Source: Syntrophobotulus glycolicus DSM 8271
Lineage (GTDB): Bacteria > Bacillota > Desulfitobacteriia > Desulfitobacteriales > Syntrophobotulaceae
NCBI RefSeq assembly: GCF_000190635.1
Contig: NC_015172.1
Span: 3,100,001 to 3,164,000, forward strand
DNA: 64,000 nucleotides
Direction: 5' to 3'
How positions within the stretch are numbered: position 1 is the stretch's first letter; each line of letters starts with the position of its first letter. Shown piece after piece: positions 8,475-17,037 of the stretch. A program made the translations under genes and the position numbers. The notes under the pieces were generated by a model. The model did not search any database and had not been told where the DNA came from. It was given only the letters and a program-made list of their open reading frames with translations.

Positions 8475-10457
8475 TCAGACGACCGCTTTTTGTGTGAACT
8501 GGCTGTTGTAAAGCTCGAAATAAAACCCTTTCCGCGCAAGCAATTCCTGATGATTTCCCTGCTCGATGATGGCTCCGTGATTCATGACCAGGATTGTTTT
8601 TGCTTCTTTGATGGTGGACAGGCGATGGGCGATAATAAAGCTTGTTCGGCCTTCCATCAAATTGGTCATGGCCTTTTGAATGAGAACTTCGGTCCTTGTA
8701 TCGACACTGCTTGTCGCTTCGTCAAGAATCAAAATCGCCGGATCGGCCAGAATCGCCCTGGCTATGGTCAAAAGCTGTTTTTGTCCCTGGGAAATATTTG
8801 TGGCCTCTTCATTCAGTATGGTCTCATAGCCGTCAGGCAGGGTCCGGATAAAATGATCGGCATGGGCAGCCTTTGCGGCCCGGACAATATCTTTCATTGA
8901 CGCCCCTTCCCGGCCATAAGCGATATTTTCTCTGATCGTGCCGTTGAAAAGCCAGGTATCCTGAAGGACCATCCCAAACATGCCTCTTAAGGCCTTTCGC
9001 TGAATATCCCGAATGTCCACCCCGTCTATTTTAATCGCCCCGCCATTCATTTCGTAAAAACGCAGCAGCAAATTTACCATGGTTGTTTTTCCCGCTCCTG
9101 TCGGCCCCACAATGGCAATCGAATCCCCCTTTTGGACCTTAAGGCTGATGTCTTCGATCAATGGTTCATTGTCCAGATATCTGAAATTGACCCTTTCAAA
9201 TTCGACTTCACCCCGGGGAGACTGCAATACTCCGGCCGCCGGACCGTCAGGAATCTCCTCCTGCTCATCCAGCACCTCAAAAACGCGTTCGGCACAAGCG
9301 ATGGTTGACTGAATAATATTGGCGATATTGGCGGTCTGTATGATGGGCATAGTAAAAGAGCGGGAATATGAGATGAAGGCCGTAATATCTCCCAGATTAA
9401 GCCTGTTTTTTGCCACCCAGATGCCACCGATCACACAAATCAGGACATAACCAAGGTTACTGACAAAATTCATGAGCGGAAACATGATTCCGGAGACAAA
9501 CTGGGCTTTCCATCCGGCATCGTAAAGTCCCTCATTAATCTGATTGAACTTTTCCACAGATTGTCTTTCATGACCAAATGCTTTCACGATCTTGTGTCCG
9601 GTATACATTTCTTCCACATGCCCGCTCAGCTCTCCGATTTCCTTTTGCTGGGCCGCAAAATACTTTTGCGATTTTTTGGCGACAAAGGCGGTTGATCCTA
9701 CATAGAGCGGAAGGGTGACTAAAACGATCACGGTTAAGAGCGGGCTGATGCTCAGCATCATCACAATAAACCCGATGATTTGCAGTATCGATGTGATCAG
9801 CTGGGTCAAGCTTTGCTGCAAGGTAGAAGATATGGTATCAATATCGTTCGTCACCCGGCTGAGAATTTCTCCATGTGTTTTGGAATCAAAGTATTTCAAT
9901 GGTAATCTAGCCAGCTTGTCGTCGACATCCCGCCTCATTTCAAATACTGTTTTCTGAGCGACTCCGGACATCACGTACTGCATCACAAAGGTGAATAAAG
10001 CGCTGAGAACATACACTCCAAGCAAAATAAGAAGGATATATCCGATATAGGAAAAATCAACCTTTCCTCCCGTTTCTTGAATCACCCTGTTCAGGTACTC
10101 TAGTTTATCCGGCGAAAGGTGGGCCTGAGCCATCGAAATGCCCGGGTCTCCGGAAGCTGCCTGGCTCAAAGCGATTTTGGCCACTACACCGTCAGTCAGC
10201 TTGTTAATGGCTTTGGCGCTTATTTTCGGGGCCACTATAGTGAACGTCGTACTGAACAAAGCAAAGATCAGAACAGTGATGATATTGATTTTATAAGGTC
10301 TAAAATAGCGGATAAGCCGTTTCAGCGTACCTTTAAAATTATTGGCTTTTTCAACGGGTCTGCCCAAGGCCTCGTCCGGACCTTTTGGGCCCGTGCCTCC
10401 TGTTTTTCCGCTCCGCGAGTTAAATCGCGTCCTTTGTTCATTGTGTTTCCCGCTCAT
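8475..10457 (-). CDS. ABC exporter subunit with canonical ATPase site (heterodimeric multidrug type)
   Basis: A 660-residue membrane-fused ABC half-transporter: hydrophilic N-terminus, six-helix transmembrane domain (about 55-370) and C-terminal nucleotide-binding domain with Walker A GPTGAGKTTMVNLL, signature ISQGQKQLLTIARAI and Walker B ILILDEATS with the catalytic Glu intact. The extra segment between helices 1 and 2 is typical of the longer subunit in BmrCD/TmrAB-like pairs. It starts within the stop of the upstream half-transporter gene (ATGA-type overlap at 10454-10457), so the two are made together and probably form a heterodimer exporting drugs or lipophilic compounds. A MarR gene heads the operon. 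Substrate is not predictable. Confidence 0.9.
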   Translation of the reverse strand: MSGKHNEQRTRFNSRSGKTGGTGPKGPDEALGRPVEKANNFKGTLKRLIRYFRPYKINIITVLIFALFSTTFTIVAPKISAKAINKLTDGVVAKIALSQAASGDPGISMAQAHLSPDKLEYLNRVIQETGGKVDFSYIGYILLILLGVYVLSALFTFVMQYVMSGVAQKTVFEMRRDVDDKLARLPLKYFDSKTHGEILSRVTNDIDTISSTLQQSLTQLITSILQIIGFIVMMLSISPLLTVIVLVTLPLYVGSTAFVAKKSQKYFAAQQKEIGELSGHVEEMYTGHKIVKAFGHERQSVEKFNQINEGLYDAGWKAQFVSGIMFPLMNFVSNLGYVLICVIGGIWVAKNRLNLGDITAFISYSRSFTMPIIQTANIANIIQSTIACAERVFEVLDEQEEIPDGPAAGVLQSPRGEVEFERVNFRYLDNEPLIEDISLKVQKGDSIAIVGPTGAGKTTMVNLLLRFYEMNGGAIKIDGVDIRDIQRKALRGMFGMVLQDTWLFNGTIRENIAYGREGASMKDIVRAAKAAHADHFIRTLPDGYETILNEEATNISQGQKQLLTIARAILADPAILILDEATSSVDTRTEVLIQKAMTNLMEGRTSFIIAHRLSTIKEAKTILVMNHGAIIEQGNHQELLARKGFYFELYNSQFTQKAVV

Positions 10458-12181
10458 GCGATCTCCTCCCCTGACAGTTGCGAAGATACAATCTCCCGAT
10501 AAACCTCACAGCTTGTTAACAGGTCCTGATGTGTTCCTGTTCCGGCAATGCTTCCGTTATCCAAAACAATAATCTGATCAGCATCCATCACCGTCCCGAT
10601 GCGCTGAGCCACAATCAATACTGTTGATTGCAGGGTTTCTTTTTTTAGTGCTTCTCTCAGCTCGGCATCAGTTTTAAAATCCAAAGCGGAAAAGCTGTCG
10701 TCAAAAATATAGATCTCCGGTCTGCGTACAAGGGCCCGGGCAATGGAAAGCCTTTGTTTCTGCCCTCCGGACAGGTTTGTTCCTCCTTGGGCAATCAAAG
10801 TCTCGAAGCCATCCTTCATCTCCGCGATAAACCCGGCGGCCCGGGCCACTTCCGCAGCTTCCCTGATTTCTTCCCCGGAAGCGTCAGGTTTCCCGTAACG
10901 GATATTATCGGCAATGGTGCCTGAAAAAAGTACGGCCTTCTGGGGAACGAGTCCGATCTTTTCACGCAGCTCTCCCTGAGAGATTTCTCTGACATCAAGA
11001 CCGTCAACAAGCACACTGCCGCTGTCGACATCATAGAAACGCGGAATGAGATTAACCAGAGAGGATTTCCCCGAACCCGTTCCCCCGATAATCGCCGTGA
11101 CCTCTCCGGGTTTAGCCGTGAAAGAAATGTCGTTCAGGGCCGGCTGCTCAGCTCCGTGATAGCTGAAGGTGACATTTTTGAACTCCACTAAGCCTCGCAA
11201 TTCCCGGACGGTCTTTGGCTGTCTGGGGTCCTCAATGTCCGGACGGCTGTTCAAAATCTCATTGATTCTTGCGGCCGAAGCCTGGGCACGCGGGACCATA
11301 ATAAACATCATTGAAAACATCAGCATGGAAAACATGATTTGCATGGCATATTGAGTAAAGGCGACCAATGCCCCTAAATCCATCCTGCCCTGATCAATGC
11401 GAATACTGCCGTACCAGAGGATTGCTATTGTCGTCAGATTCATGATCAGCATCAAGGTCGGCATCAGAAAAGCCATAATGCGGTTCACTTTAATATAATT
11501 ATTGGTCAGATCCAGACTGGCTTCAGCAAATCTGGCCCCTTCATGCTCCATGCGGTTGAAGGCCCGGATGACCCTGATCCCTGTCAATTTTTCCCTTAAT
11601 ACCAGATTAACTTTGTCAATCTTGACTTGAACAGCTTTAAACAGGGGCATTGCCTTACGGGCGACAAGGAAAATGGTCAGGGCAAGAACCGGCAGGGCAA
11701 TGCCCAAAACCCCCGTCAGGGCCTTGTCCTTGGAATAGGCCAGGAGGATTCCTCCTATGGCCATTAAAGGCGAACTCACCATCATTCTCATAATCATAAA
11801 CGTCACTTGCTGGATCTGGGTGATGTCATTTGTGGTTCTCGTGATTAAAGTGGCCGTGCCGATCCGGTCAAACTCATGGAGAGAGAAACCCTCCACTCTG
11901 GCAAATACTTTATCGCGAATGATCCGGCCCAGGCCTACAGACGCCTTTGCTGATAAAAAGGTGGATATTACGGCACATACGGCGCCCCCCGCAGCAATTA
12001 GAAGCATGATTCCTCCTGTTTTCAGGATAAAATCCGTATCCCCTTTCATCACTCCGCTGTTCACAATATCCGCCATGAGGGTCGGCAAATACAAATCTGA
12101 AGTTGTCTGCAGGAAAATCAGGACCAGTGAAACCACGATATAAAGGGTATATGGTTTCAACAATTTATACAGTTTCAGCAT
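10454..12181 (-). CDS. ABC exporter subunit with degenerate ATPase site (partner of the 660-residue subunit)
   Basis: A 575-residue half-transporter with a six-helix membrane domain and an ATPase domain carrying Walker A GGTGSGKSSLVNL and signature LSGGQKQRLSIARAL. Its Walker B reads IYIFDDSFSALD: the catalytic Glu after the Walker B Asp is replaced by Asp. In heterodimeric exporters such as TM287/288 and BmrCD one subunit carries exactly this kind of change, giving one active and one slow ATP site. It is the first transporter gene after marR (40-bp gap) and overlaps the next gene by 4 bp. Together they form a MarR-controlled multidrug efflux pump in the cytoplasmic membrane. Confidence 0.9.
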   Translation of the reverse strand: MLKLYKLLKPYTLYIVVSLVLIFLQTTSDLYLPTLMADIVNSGVMKGDTDFILKTGGIMLLIAAGGAVCAVISTFLSAKASVGLGRIIRDKVFARVEGFSLHEFDRIGTATLITRTTNDITQIQQVTFMIMRMMVSSPLMAIGGILLAYSKDKALTGVLGIALPVLALTIFLVARKAMPLFKAVQVKIDKVNLVLREKLTGIRVIRAFNRMEHEGARFAEASLDLTNNYIKVNRIMAFLMPTLMLIMNLTTIAILWYGSIRIDQGRMDLGALVAFTQYAMQIMFSMLMFSMMFIMVPRAQASAARINEILNSRPDIEDPRQPKTVRELRGLVEFKNVTFSYHGAEQPALNDISFTAKPGEVTAIIGGTGSGKSSLVNLIPRFYDVDSGSVLVDGLDVREISQGELREKIGLVPQKAVLFSGTIADNIRYGKPDASGEEIREAAEVARAAGFIAEMKDGFETLIAQGGTNLSGGQKQRLSIARALVRRPEIYIFDDSFSALDFKTDAELREALKKETLQSTVLIVAQRIGTVMDADQIIVLDNGSIAGTGTHQDLLTSCEVYREIVSSQLSGEEIA

Positions 12182-12221
12182 CTGTTTTCATCTCCTATCT
12201 TTTCATGTCCGGTCAGCTTGT

Positions 12222-12677
12222 TCAACCGTCGTCCAGGTCCGAGTGCATAAGCCGCTTCAGGATGTTCAGCCCGTTCATGATCTGGTCGATCTCTTCGGGT
12301 GTCGCTTTGCTCAATAAGCTCTTCATTGTCCCTTCAGTCTTCAGGTGAAAGTCACGATGGATCTCCTCCATCCTTGGAGATAGGCTGACATAAACCACCC
12401 TTTTATCCTCTTCGCTTCTTGACCGTTCCACGAGACCTTGTTTTTCCAGCCTGTCAATGATCCCGGATACCGTTCCATCCGTTAGATTCAGTTTTTGGCT
12501 TAATTCGCTGATTTTCATTTTGCAGCCGTTTCGGGATAAAATACCGATCAGAATCCCCTGCGGCATCGTCATCGTCATCCCCATATTTTCGAACCTTCTG
12601 CCTATACTTTGTTTTAACATGCCGTTGACCTCACGAAACAATCCGGCAATTTCCAGGACTTTTTCCGTACTTTCCAT
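12222..12677 (-). CDS. MarR-family transcriptional regulator
   Basis: A 151-residue MarR protein with a winged helix core: MKISELSQKLNLTDGTVSGI as the helix-turn-helix and LVERSRSEEDKRVVYVSLSP as the wing, with the conserved D/R pair. It dimerizes through the terminal helices. ATG at 12677 has a GGAGGAAG ribosome site 4-5 nt upstream. It is the first gene of an operon with two ABC exporter subunits, the standard layout of a ligand-responsive repressor controlling an efflux pump. The promoter region upstream carries a 15-bp-period repeat array that is a good candidate for its operator, so autorepression is likely. Confidence 0.9.
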   Translation of the reverse strand: MESTEKVLEIAGLFREVNGMLKQSIGRRFENMGMTMTMPQGILIGILSRNGCKMKISELSQKLNLTDGTVSGIIDRLEKQGLVERSRSEEDKRVVYVSLSPRMEEIHRDFHLKTEGTMKSLLSKATPEEIDQIMNGLNILKRLMHSDLDDG

Positions 12678-12767
12678 TGATCTTCCTCCCTCATTACTTC
12701 AAGCCTATGTAAACAGCAGGTTCAGGATCATATACAAATAAGCTCCTCGGAATCAATATCTTCTCCG

Positions 12768-12842
12768 GCAAAAATATTTCTGATGTAAATATTTTGCCTT
12801 AGAATATTTTGCATGAAAATATTTCGCATGCAAAATATATTA
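12768..12842 (-). promoter_or_regulatory. Array of 15-bp direct repeats, candidate MarR operator
   Basis: Four consecutive 15-bp blocks (12768-12782, 12783-12797, 12798-12812, 12813-12827) and a weaker fifth (12828-12842) each contain an AAATATTT-like core. Read on the minus strand the blocks approximate GCAAAATATTTNNAT. Each core is itself partly palindromic (GCAAAATATTTTGC). The array lies 90-165 bp upstream of marR where its promoter must be. Confidence 0.6.
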
Positions 12843-12891
12843 TTCCTTTGAGCTTATCTTGTCAATTTATAAATTTTTCCTGCATTCAACA

Positions 12892-12927
12892 AAGACACCG
12901 TCTATCGTCCTACTAAAACGGTGTCTT
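12892..12927 (-). terminator. Probable terminator of hicAB
   Basis: A perfect 10-bp inverted repeat (AAGACACCGT at 12892-12901 with ACGGTGTCTT at 12918-12927) lies 22 bp after the hicB stop. On the minus strand the tail is short (CTTTGTTG), so termination may be modest. Confidence 0.5.
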
Positions 12928-12948
12928 GTGTAATATGATCCCTTTAAA

Positions 12949-13353
12949 TTAATTAGATTTTGCCTTGATTCCAAGATGTTCCTTTAAGCCTTCCTGCAGA
13001 ATGGCTGAGAAATTGACTCCCGCTTTTTCTGCCTGGACATTTAGCCAGCTCGGGATAGAAAGTGTCTTCTTTACCGCCCGATGATCATTGATGCGTCGAT
13101 ATTCGGCCGTATCAGCATCAATCAAATTAACAAACCCATGATCAGTCCGGATATCAAACAAAGAGCTGGCGGGGGGAATTTGCTCTTTATTGTTTTCCGC
13201 ATCGCACAGCCACATTGATAAAGCGTCTCGCCCCATTTCGATCGCATGAGGAACTGAATCACCGCAGGTTACACACCCAGGCAAGTCAGGGAACTGAATG
13301 CAATATCCGCCCTCTGGTTCTGGTGTAAAAGTTGCCGGATAAACATATTTCAT
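12949..13353 (-). CDS. hicB: HicB antitoxin
   Basis: A 134-residue HicB-type antitoxin. The N-terminal HicB fold reads YPATFTPEPEGGYCIQFPDL followed by PGCVTCGDSVPHAIEMGRDA, the usual degraded RNase-H-like domain that masks HicA. The C-terminal part (KKTLSIPSWLNVQAEKAGVN then FSAILQEGLKEHLGI) is a ribbon-helix-helix/Arc-like DNA-binding segment that would repress the promoter. It lies 44 bp downstream of hicA on the same strand, giving the common toxin-first order. The pair occupies a short island between the MarR/ABC and LrgAB operons, flanked by its own promoter and terminator-like hairpin. Confidence 0.9.
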   Translation of the reverse strand: MKYVYPATFTPEPEGGYCIQFPDLPGCVTCGDSVPHAIEMGRDALSMWLCDAENNKEQIPPASSLFDIRTDHGFVNLIDADTAEYRRINDHRAVKKTLSIPSWLNVQAEKAGVNFSAILQEGLKEHLGIKAKSN

Positions 13354-13397
13354 TTTGGATTCTCCTTTCGGTCTGGTCAGCCTTAAAAACGCGAAAT

Positions 13398-13580
13398 TTA
13401 TTTCAACCCCGCCGCTCTAAGGATTTGATGTAACGTACCAGGTGGAATGTCCTTCTTATGTCTCGGTATCGGAATCCTTACGCCCGGGTGGTTAGGGTTT
13501 ATCGCTAAATGGTGTCTGGTTCCTTCTGTGATTTTCCATCCGTTATTCTTAAGCAATCGAAGGATTTCCTTCTCAGTCAT
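13398..13580 (-). CDS. hicA: HicA mRNA interferase toxin
   Basis: A 60-residue HicA toxin with the double-stranded-RNA-binding-like fold: KEILRLLKNNGWKITEGTRH, then the conserved catalytic-His region (GTRHHLAI) and the C-terminal IPIPRHKKDIPPGTLHQILR. HicA toxins cleave mRNA without ribosome help and are neutralised by HicB. Length and motifs are complete, so the toxin should be active. ATG 13580 has a strong GGGAGGGG ribosome site. The gene is first in the hicAB operon behind a near-consensus promoter containing repeated TTACGT words that may bind HicB. Confidence 0.9.
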   Translation of the reverse strand: MTEKEILRLLKNNGWKITEGTRHHLAINPNHPGVRIPIPRHKKDIPPGTLHQILRAAGLK

Positions 13581-13602
13581 TTATTGCCCCTCCCTTTGAA
13601 TC

Positions 13603-13650
13603 ATTATACACGTAATATGACGTAATGTTAAATAGAAATTATGTAATGAT
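13603..13650 (-). promoter_or_regulatory. hicAB promoter with repeated ATTACGT words
   Basis: On the minus strand TTAACA (RC of 13626-13631) and TATAAT (RC of 13603-13608) are separated by exactly 17 bp. Two ATTACGT words sit in the spacer 11 bp apart and a related ACGTATCATTACAT lies just upstream, suggesting a HicB autorepression site. Confidence 0.6.
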
Positions 13651-13683
13651 ACGTATTTTTTAGAACCCAAAGGTCTTTTTGTT

Positions 13684-13708
13684 TTAAAAACAGCATTTTT
13701 TTGCTGCT
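13684..13708 (-). terminator. Intrinsic terminator after lrgB
   Basis: Minus strand: CAGCA (13702-13706) pairs with TGCTG (13691-13695) around an A-rich loop and is followed by TTTTT. It lies about 30 bp after the lrgB stop. Confidence 0.6.
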
Positions 13709-13738
13709 CTGCTTATTGCTCTGATGGTTGTGATCAAA

Positions 13739-14437
13739 TTAAAACAACTTTAAGAATAAAGGGCAGAGCAACGGAGCCAAGACGACTGTGATCAGACCCG
13801 TGAAAATCATAGAAAGGCTGGCAATTGTCCCTTCCAGAAAACCCATTCCAAATGCGGTGAACGTCCCGCAGGCATGGGCGCTGGTTCCCAGCAGCACTCC
13901 TTTGGATACCGGCGAGTGAAGGTGCAGGAGCCGGATGGTCAAAGGCCCGATCAGCAGGCCCGCCAATCCGGTGATAATAACAAAAACAGCAGTAAGGGCA
14001 GGCATTCCGCCTATGTTTTGGGAAACAACAATGGCAATGGGTGTGGTTATGGAACGGGGTTCTAAACTTTCAATAATCTGAGGTTTAAAATTGACCAGTA
14101 TTCCCAGCATGACAGAAATCAGCAGAGAAAAAACCACGCCGACCAGGACGCTGAATCCGATTTCCGCAAAATATTTTTTTAATGTTTTGTAATGTTTATG
14201 CAAAGGCAATGCAAAAGCAACGATTGACGGCTGGAGCAATACGGTCAACCATTTTCCGCCGGAGATATAGCTTGTGTATGAAGTTTGCGATATTGACAGG
14301 AAAAGCACCAGAGCTATGGGAACGATGAACAACGGTGAAAAAAAGACCAGGTGAAAACGCCTGTACAAGGCCTTGGAGGCATAATAGAAAAAAACAGTCA
14401 GAATAAAGCTTTCCAGTCCTCTCAATGTCATCATCAC
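13739..14437 (-). CDS. lrgB: LrgB/CidB-family membrane protein
   Basis: A 232-residue polytopic membrane protein of the LrgB (YohK) family, with the conserved LQPSIVAFALPLHKHYKTLK segment, ARSITTPIAI-type motif (here PRSITTPIAIVVSQNIGG) and LLGTSAHACGTFTAFGMG near the C-terminus. LrgAB/CidAB systems modulate murein hydrolase activity and lysis in Firmicutes and also act as pyruvate or glycolate transporters in some species. It overlaps lrgA by 4 bp, so the two are co-translated. No LytSR regulator is nearby. Function as a holin/antiholin or as a carboxylate transporter cannot be separated from sequence. Confidence 0.88.
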   Translation of the reverse strand: MMMTLRGLESFILTVFFYYASKALYRRFHLVFFSPLFIVPIALVLFLSISQTSYTSYISGGKWLTVLLQPSIVAFALPLHKHYKTLKKYFAEIGFSVLVGVVFSLLISVMLGILVNFKPQIIESLEPRSITTPIAIVVSQNIGGMPALTAVFVIITGLAGLLIGPLTIRLLHLHSPVSKGVLLGTSAHACGTFTAFGMGFLEGTIASLSMIFTGLITVVLAPLLCPLFLKLF

Positions 14438-14871
14438 ATTTTTCCTCTTTTCATTCTGCTTTGCATCAATAATTTTTTTACTTTGTGATGCATCATCAAT
14501 TCTGCTGTAAGCCCACTGCTGATCATCACCGTTATTGTGCCGATCAGGATAATGAAAAACAAGTCAATCCCGATTTTTTGCAGGATGTCCTGGTACTGGA
14601 TAACGGCCACAACGGACGGGATAAAAAACAAAATCAATTCGGTAAGCAGCCAATTTCCTCCAATCATTACCCATTTGCAGGGAACGATATTGAAGTGCAG
14701 GAGAAGAAACAGCAGAGCCAGCCCAATCAAGCTGCCGGGAAAATCCAAATGAAACAAATGCGCCAAATCATTTCCGGCCAATACAAAGAGGTAGAGAACC
14801 GCTATTTGAATGATTCCAATCATGATTTCTTTCATTCTATGACTTGTTGTCCCTGACCAAAGCGCCTTCAT
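14434..14871 (-). CDS. lrgA: LrgA/CidA-family holin-like protein
   Basis: A four-helix membrane protein of the CidA/LrgA family (LAHLFHLDFPGSLIGLALLF, then ELILFFIPSVVAVIQY). I place the start at ATG 14871 (145 residues) because GGGAGAG lies 9 nt upstream; ATG 14907 would add 12 residues but has no ribosome site. The N-terminal extension before the first helix is a little longer than usual. It is the first gene of lrgAB and overlaps lrgB by 4 bp. Acts in the cytoplasmic membrane, either in control of autolysis or in small-acid transport. Confidence 0.85.
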   Translation of the reverse strand: MKALWSGTTSHRMKEIMIGIIQIAVLYLFVLAGNDLAHLFHLDFPGSLIGLALLFLLLHFNIVPCKWVMIGGNWLLTELILFFIPSVVAVIQYQDILQKIGIDLFFIILIGTITVMISSGLTAELMMHHKVKKLLMQSRMKRGKM

Positions 14872-14907
14872 CCGTTCGATCTCTCCCATCTTTATGTCAA
14901 TCATCAC

Positions 14908-15177
14908 TAAATATTCAGATACTGTAATTGACTCAGGTTGTTTTTTCTATTATATGCCGTTTTTATTTTAAGTTCAATTAAATTATTTAATTTAAATATT
15001 AAATATATATTAAAAAATTAAAGATAAATGCAAATTATCAATAATTTACTGAAAATGATTAAAATATGTTTTACATTATTAAAAATTATCGGAACTTATT
15101 CAACTGTCTTATTTGTTGAAAAATTCTAACGATAGAACATTATTATTTTTTTAATTTTTCCTGTTCAGCGGCACAAC
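14908..15177. other. AT-rich intergenic region, no gene seen
   Basis: About 270 bp of very AT-rich sequence between lrgA and the flavin reductase terminator. It must hold the lrgAB promoter, but the composition gives many TATAAT-like words and I cannot pick one. No RNA motif was recognised. Confidence 0.5.
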
Positions 15178-15182
15178 AAAGA

Positions 15183-15214
15183 GACCGGCCCTGATCACAG
15201 ATCAGAAACCGGCC
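15183..15214 (-). terminator. Hairpin downstream of the flavin reductase gene
   Basis: CTGATC-ACA-GATCAG (15191-15205) is extended by GGCC on both sides with an internal bulge. It lies about 80 bp beyond the flavin reductase stop. T tracts are modest on both strands. Confidence 0.4.
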
Positions 15215-15293
15215 TTACGTTTTTCAATACCATATATCGTTTTCAGATATTGATTACAGTTCAAGCATTGAATCATTCAGCGGTCGCAAGAAT

Positions 15294-15866
15294 TTACTTT
15301 TTGAATTTCAGCCCGCTTGTATAGGCTTTCCCAAGGATTTCGCCTACCCCATAATACGTGCTTTCACCGGGAGAGTATAAAAGGGGACTGATTTTTCTCA
15401 TTTCCGGTTTTCCATTTTCGCCCAGGACATCTTCTTCAGCTTTGACATCAACGACCCGGCCGATAAACTGAATATGTTGTCCTAACTCAACGGTTTGCAA
15501 AAGCTTGCACTCCAGAATAAGCGGAAACTCTCCCACATAGGGCGCGTCCACCAGCTCGCTTCTGACCGGGGTCAGCCCGGCAGCCTCAAACTTATCCACT
15601 TCTTTGCCTGAGGCAATCCCGAAAAAATCAACTGCTTCCAGATAAGATGCCGAAGGAATACTTACCGTAAAGGCTTCTCTCTCCAGAATACTCTGATATG
15701 AATGCCTTGATTTTCTCAAGGAGACTGTTACTGCCGGCGGATCAGAGCAGCACACTCCGGCCCAGGCGGCCGTCATCCCGTTCGCCTTGCCGTTTTGATC
15801 ATAGGAACCAATGATCCAGGCCGGAGTAGGATAAGCAAAAGTATTTGACCCGATTGACTTCTTCAT
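15294..15866 (-). CDS. Flavin reductase-like FMN-binding protein
   Basis: A 190-residue protein of the flavin reductase/HpaC-like split-barrel family: YPTPAWIIGSYDQNGKANGM then TAAWAGVCCSDPPAVTVSLR is the FMN phosphate-binding region, followed by FTVSIPSASYLEAVDFFGI and the strand LECKLLQTVELGQHIQFIGR. Members reduce FMN/FAD with NAD(P)H or act as flavoredoxins in anaerobes. ATG 15866 is preceded by AAGGAG at good spacing; the GTG two codons earlier is less likely. It is transcribed alone or with hydE 76 bp upstream. The Cys pair (VCCSDPP) is of interest but not a known motif. Substrate is unknown. Confidence 0.85.
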   Translation of the reverse strand: MKKSIGSNTFAYPTPAWIIGSYDQNGKANGMTAAWAGVCCSDPPAVTVSLRKSRHSYQSILEREAFTVSIPSASYLEAVDFFGIASGKEVDKFEAAGLTPVRSELVDAPYVGEFPLILECKLLQTVELGQHIQFIGRVVDVKAEEDVLGENGKPEMRKISPLLYSPGESTYYGVGEILGKAYTSGLKFKK

Positions 15867-15942
15867 GTTCACACTCCTTACTGTTTATCGTTTTTTTATG
15901 CCATTCTTTGATCACTATATGAGGAAAACTCTGTCAATAAAA

Positions 15943-17019
15943 CTAGTTGCATCCAATCATTTTATCGGGGCTGATTTTTTCCGGAATAAATCTGACATTA
16001 TCCCCTCTTCCCAAATCAACAATAGAACCGGTGGAATTGATTCTCCGTTCAATGCAGGAACGGCAATGGGCAGGCTCGTCTCCTGTACAAATTTTATTTT
16101 CATAGAGATCATATTTTTCTCTGAACAGAGTCGGAGTCAAATTGGGCATAACAACATTTGCTCCGGCCATAAGGGCCTGTTCCCTTCCGGTTGGACTGAG
16201 GGTGCCTAAGGCAGTAGTTGCCGGAATTAATGCTTCCGGGACCAACAGACGGGAAAAGGCGACCAAAACCAGGGTATCTTCAACCGTACCGCCCTTTTCT
16301 TCTTTTAACGGTGTTTCACTATGAGGAATAAACGGACCGATCCCGATCATTTCAGGCTGAAATTCCTTGAGAAAAAGCAGGTCCTCGGCCAAATGCTCTT
16401 CTTTTTGTCCGGGCAGGCCAACCATGAACCCGGCCCCGACCTGATAGCCGATTTGTTTTAACTTCCGAAGAATTCCCATGCGGTCGTCATAGCTCATTCC
16501 GGGATGCAGCTTTTCATAGAGCTCCCGTGACGCTGTCTCATGCCTCAGCAGGAAACGGTCCGCCCCGGCCTTGTACAGGGCGTCGTAGGTAGCGATATCC
16601 CTTTCGCCAATTGACAAGGTCACAGCGGCATCGGGAAAAAGCTGTTTGATCCTGGTCACCAAGCCAACCAGGATTTCCTTCGTATACCACATGTCCTCTC
16701 CGCTTTGCAGAACGAATGTCCGATAACCGAGGTTATACCCATCCTGACAGCATTCGAGAATCTCACTTTCGCTCAGACGGTATCTCTCCGCATTGGCATT
16801 CATCCCCCGAATGCCGCAATAAAGGCAATTCCGCCGGCAGTAATTGGAAATCTCGATCAGCCCCCGCATGAAAACCCGGTTACCGTAATACCTGGTCCTG
16901 GTTTTGAGGGCCAGGTCGAAAAGCTTTTCTTTTTTCTCCGCGGTCATATTCTTCAACAGCCGGACAATCTCTTCCTTTGTCAGGGAATTGGTTTCATCAA
17001 GCTTTTGCAGCAGGTCCAT
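15943..17019 (-). CDS. hydE: [FeFe]-hydrogenase maturase HydE (radical SAM)
   Basis: A radical SAM enzyme of 358 residues. The cluster motif is CRRNCLYC (C-x3-C-x2-C) followed by GIRGMNANAERYRLS, which is characteristic of HydE rather than BioB or PylB. A second cluster motif near the C-terminus (C-x7-C-x2-C in ICTGDEPAHCRSC) matches the accessory cluster seen in Thermotoga HydE. HydE makes the organometallic precursor for the di-iron subcluster of the H-cluster together with HydF and HydG, neither of which is in this window. I chose ATG 17019 for its GAGGTGG ribosome site. It is 18 bp downstream of metA on the same strand, so co-transcription is likely though functionally unexplained. Confidence 0.9.
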   Translation of the reverse strand: MDLLQKLDETNSLTKEEIVRLLKNMTAEKKEKLFDLALKTRTRYYGNRVFMRGLIEISNYCRRNCLYCGIRGMNANAERYRLSESEILECCQDGYNLGYRTFVLQSGEDMWYTKEILVGLVTRIKQLFPDAAVTLSIGERDIATYDALYKAGADRFLLRHETASRELYEKLHPGMSYDDRMGILRKLKQIGYQVGAGFMVGLPGQKEEHLAEDLLFLKEFQPEMIGIGPFIPHSETPLKEEKGGTVEDTLVLVAFSRLLVPEALIPATTALGTLSPTGREQALMAGANVVMPNLTPTLFREKYDLYENKICTGDEPAHCRSCIERRINSTGSIVDLGRGDNVRFIPEKISPDKMIGCN

Positions 17020-17037
17020 CCTTTCCACCTCTTTTCC

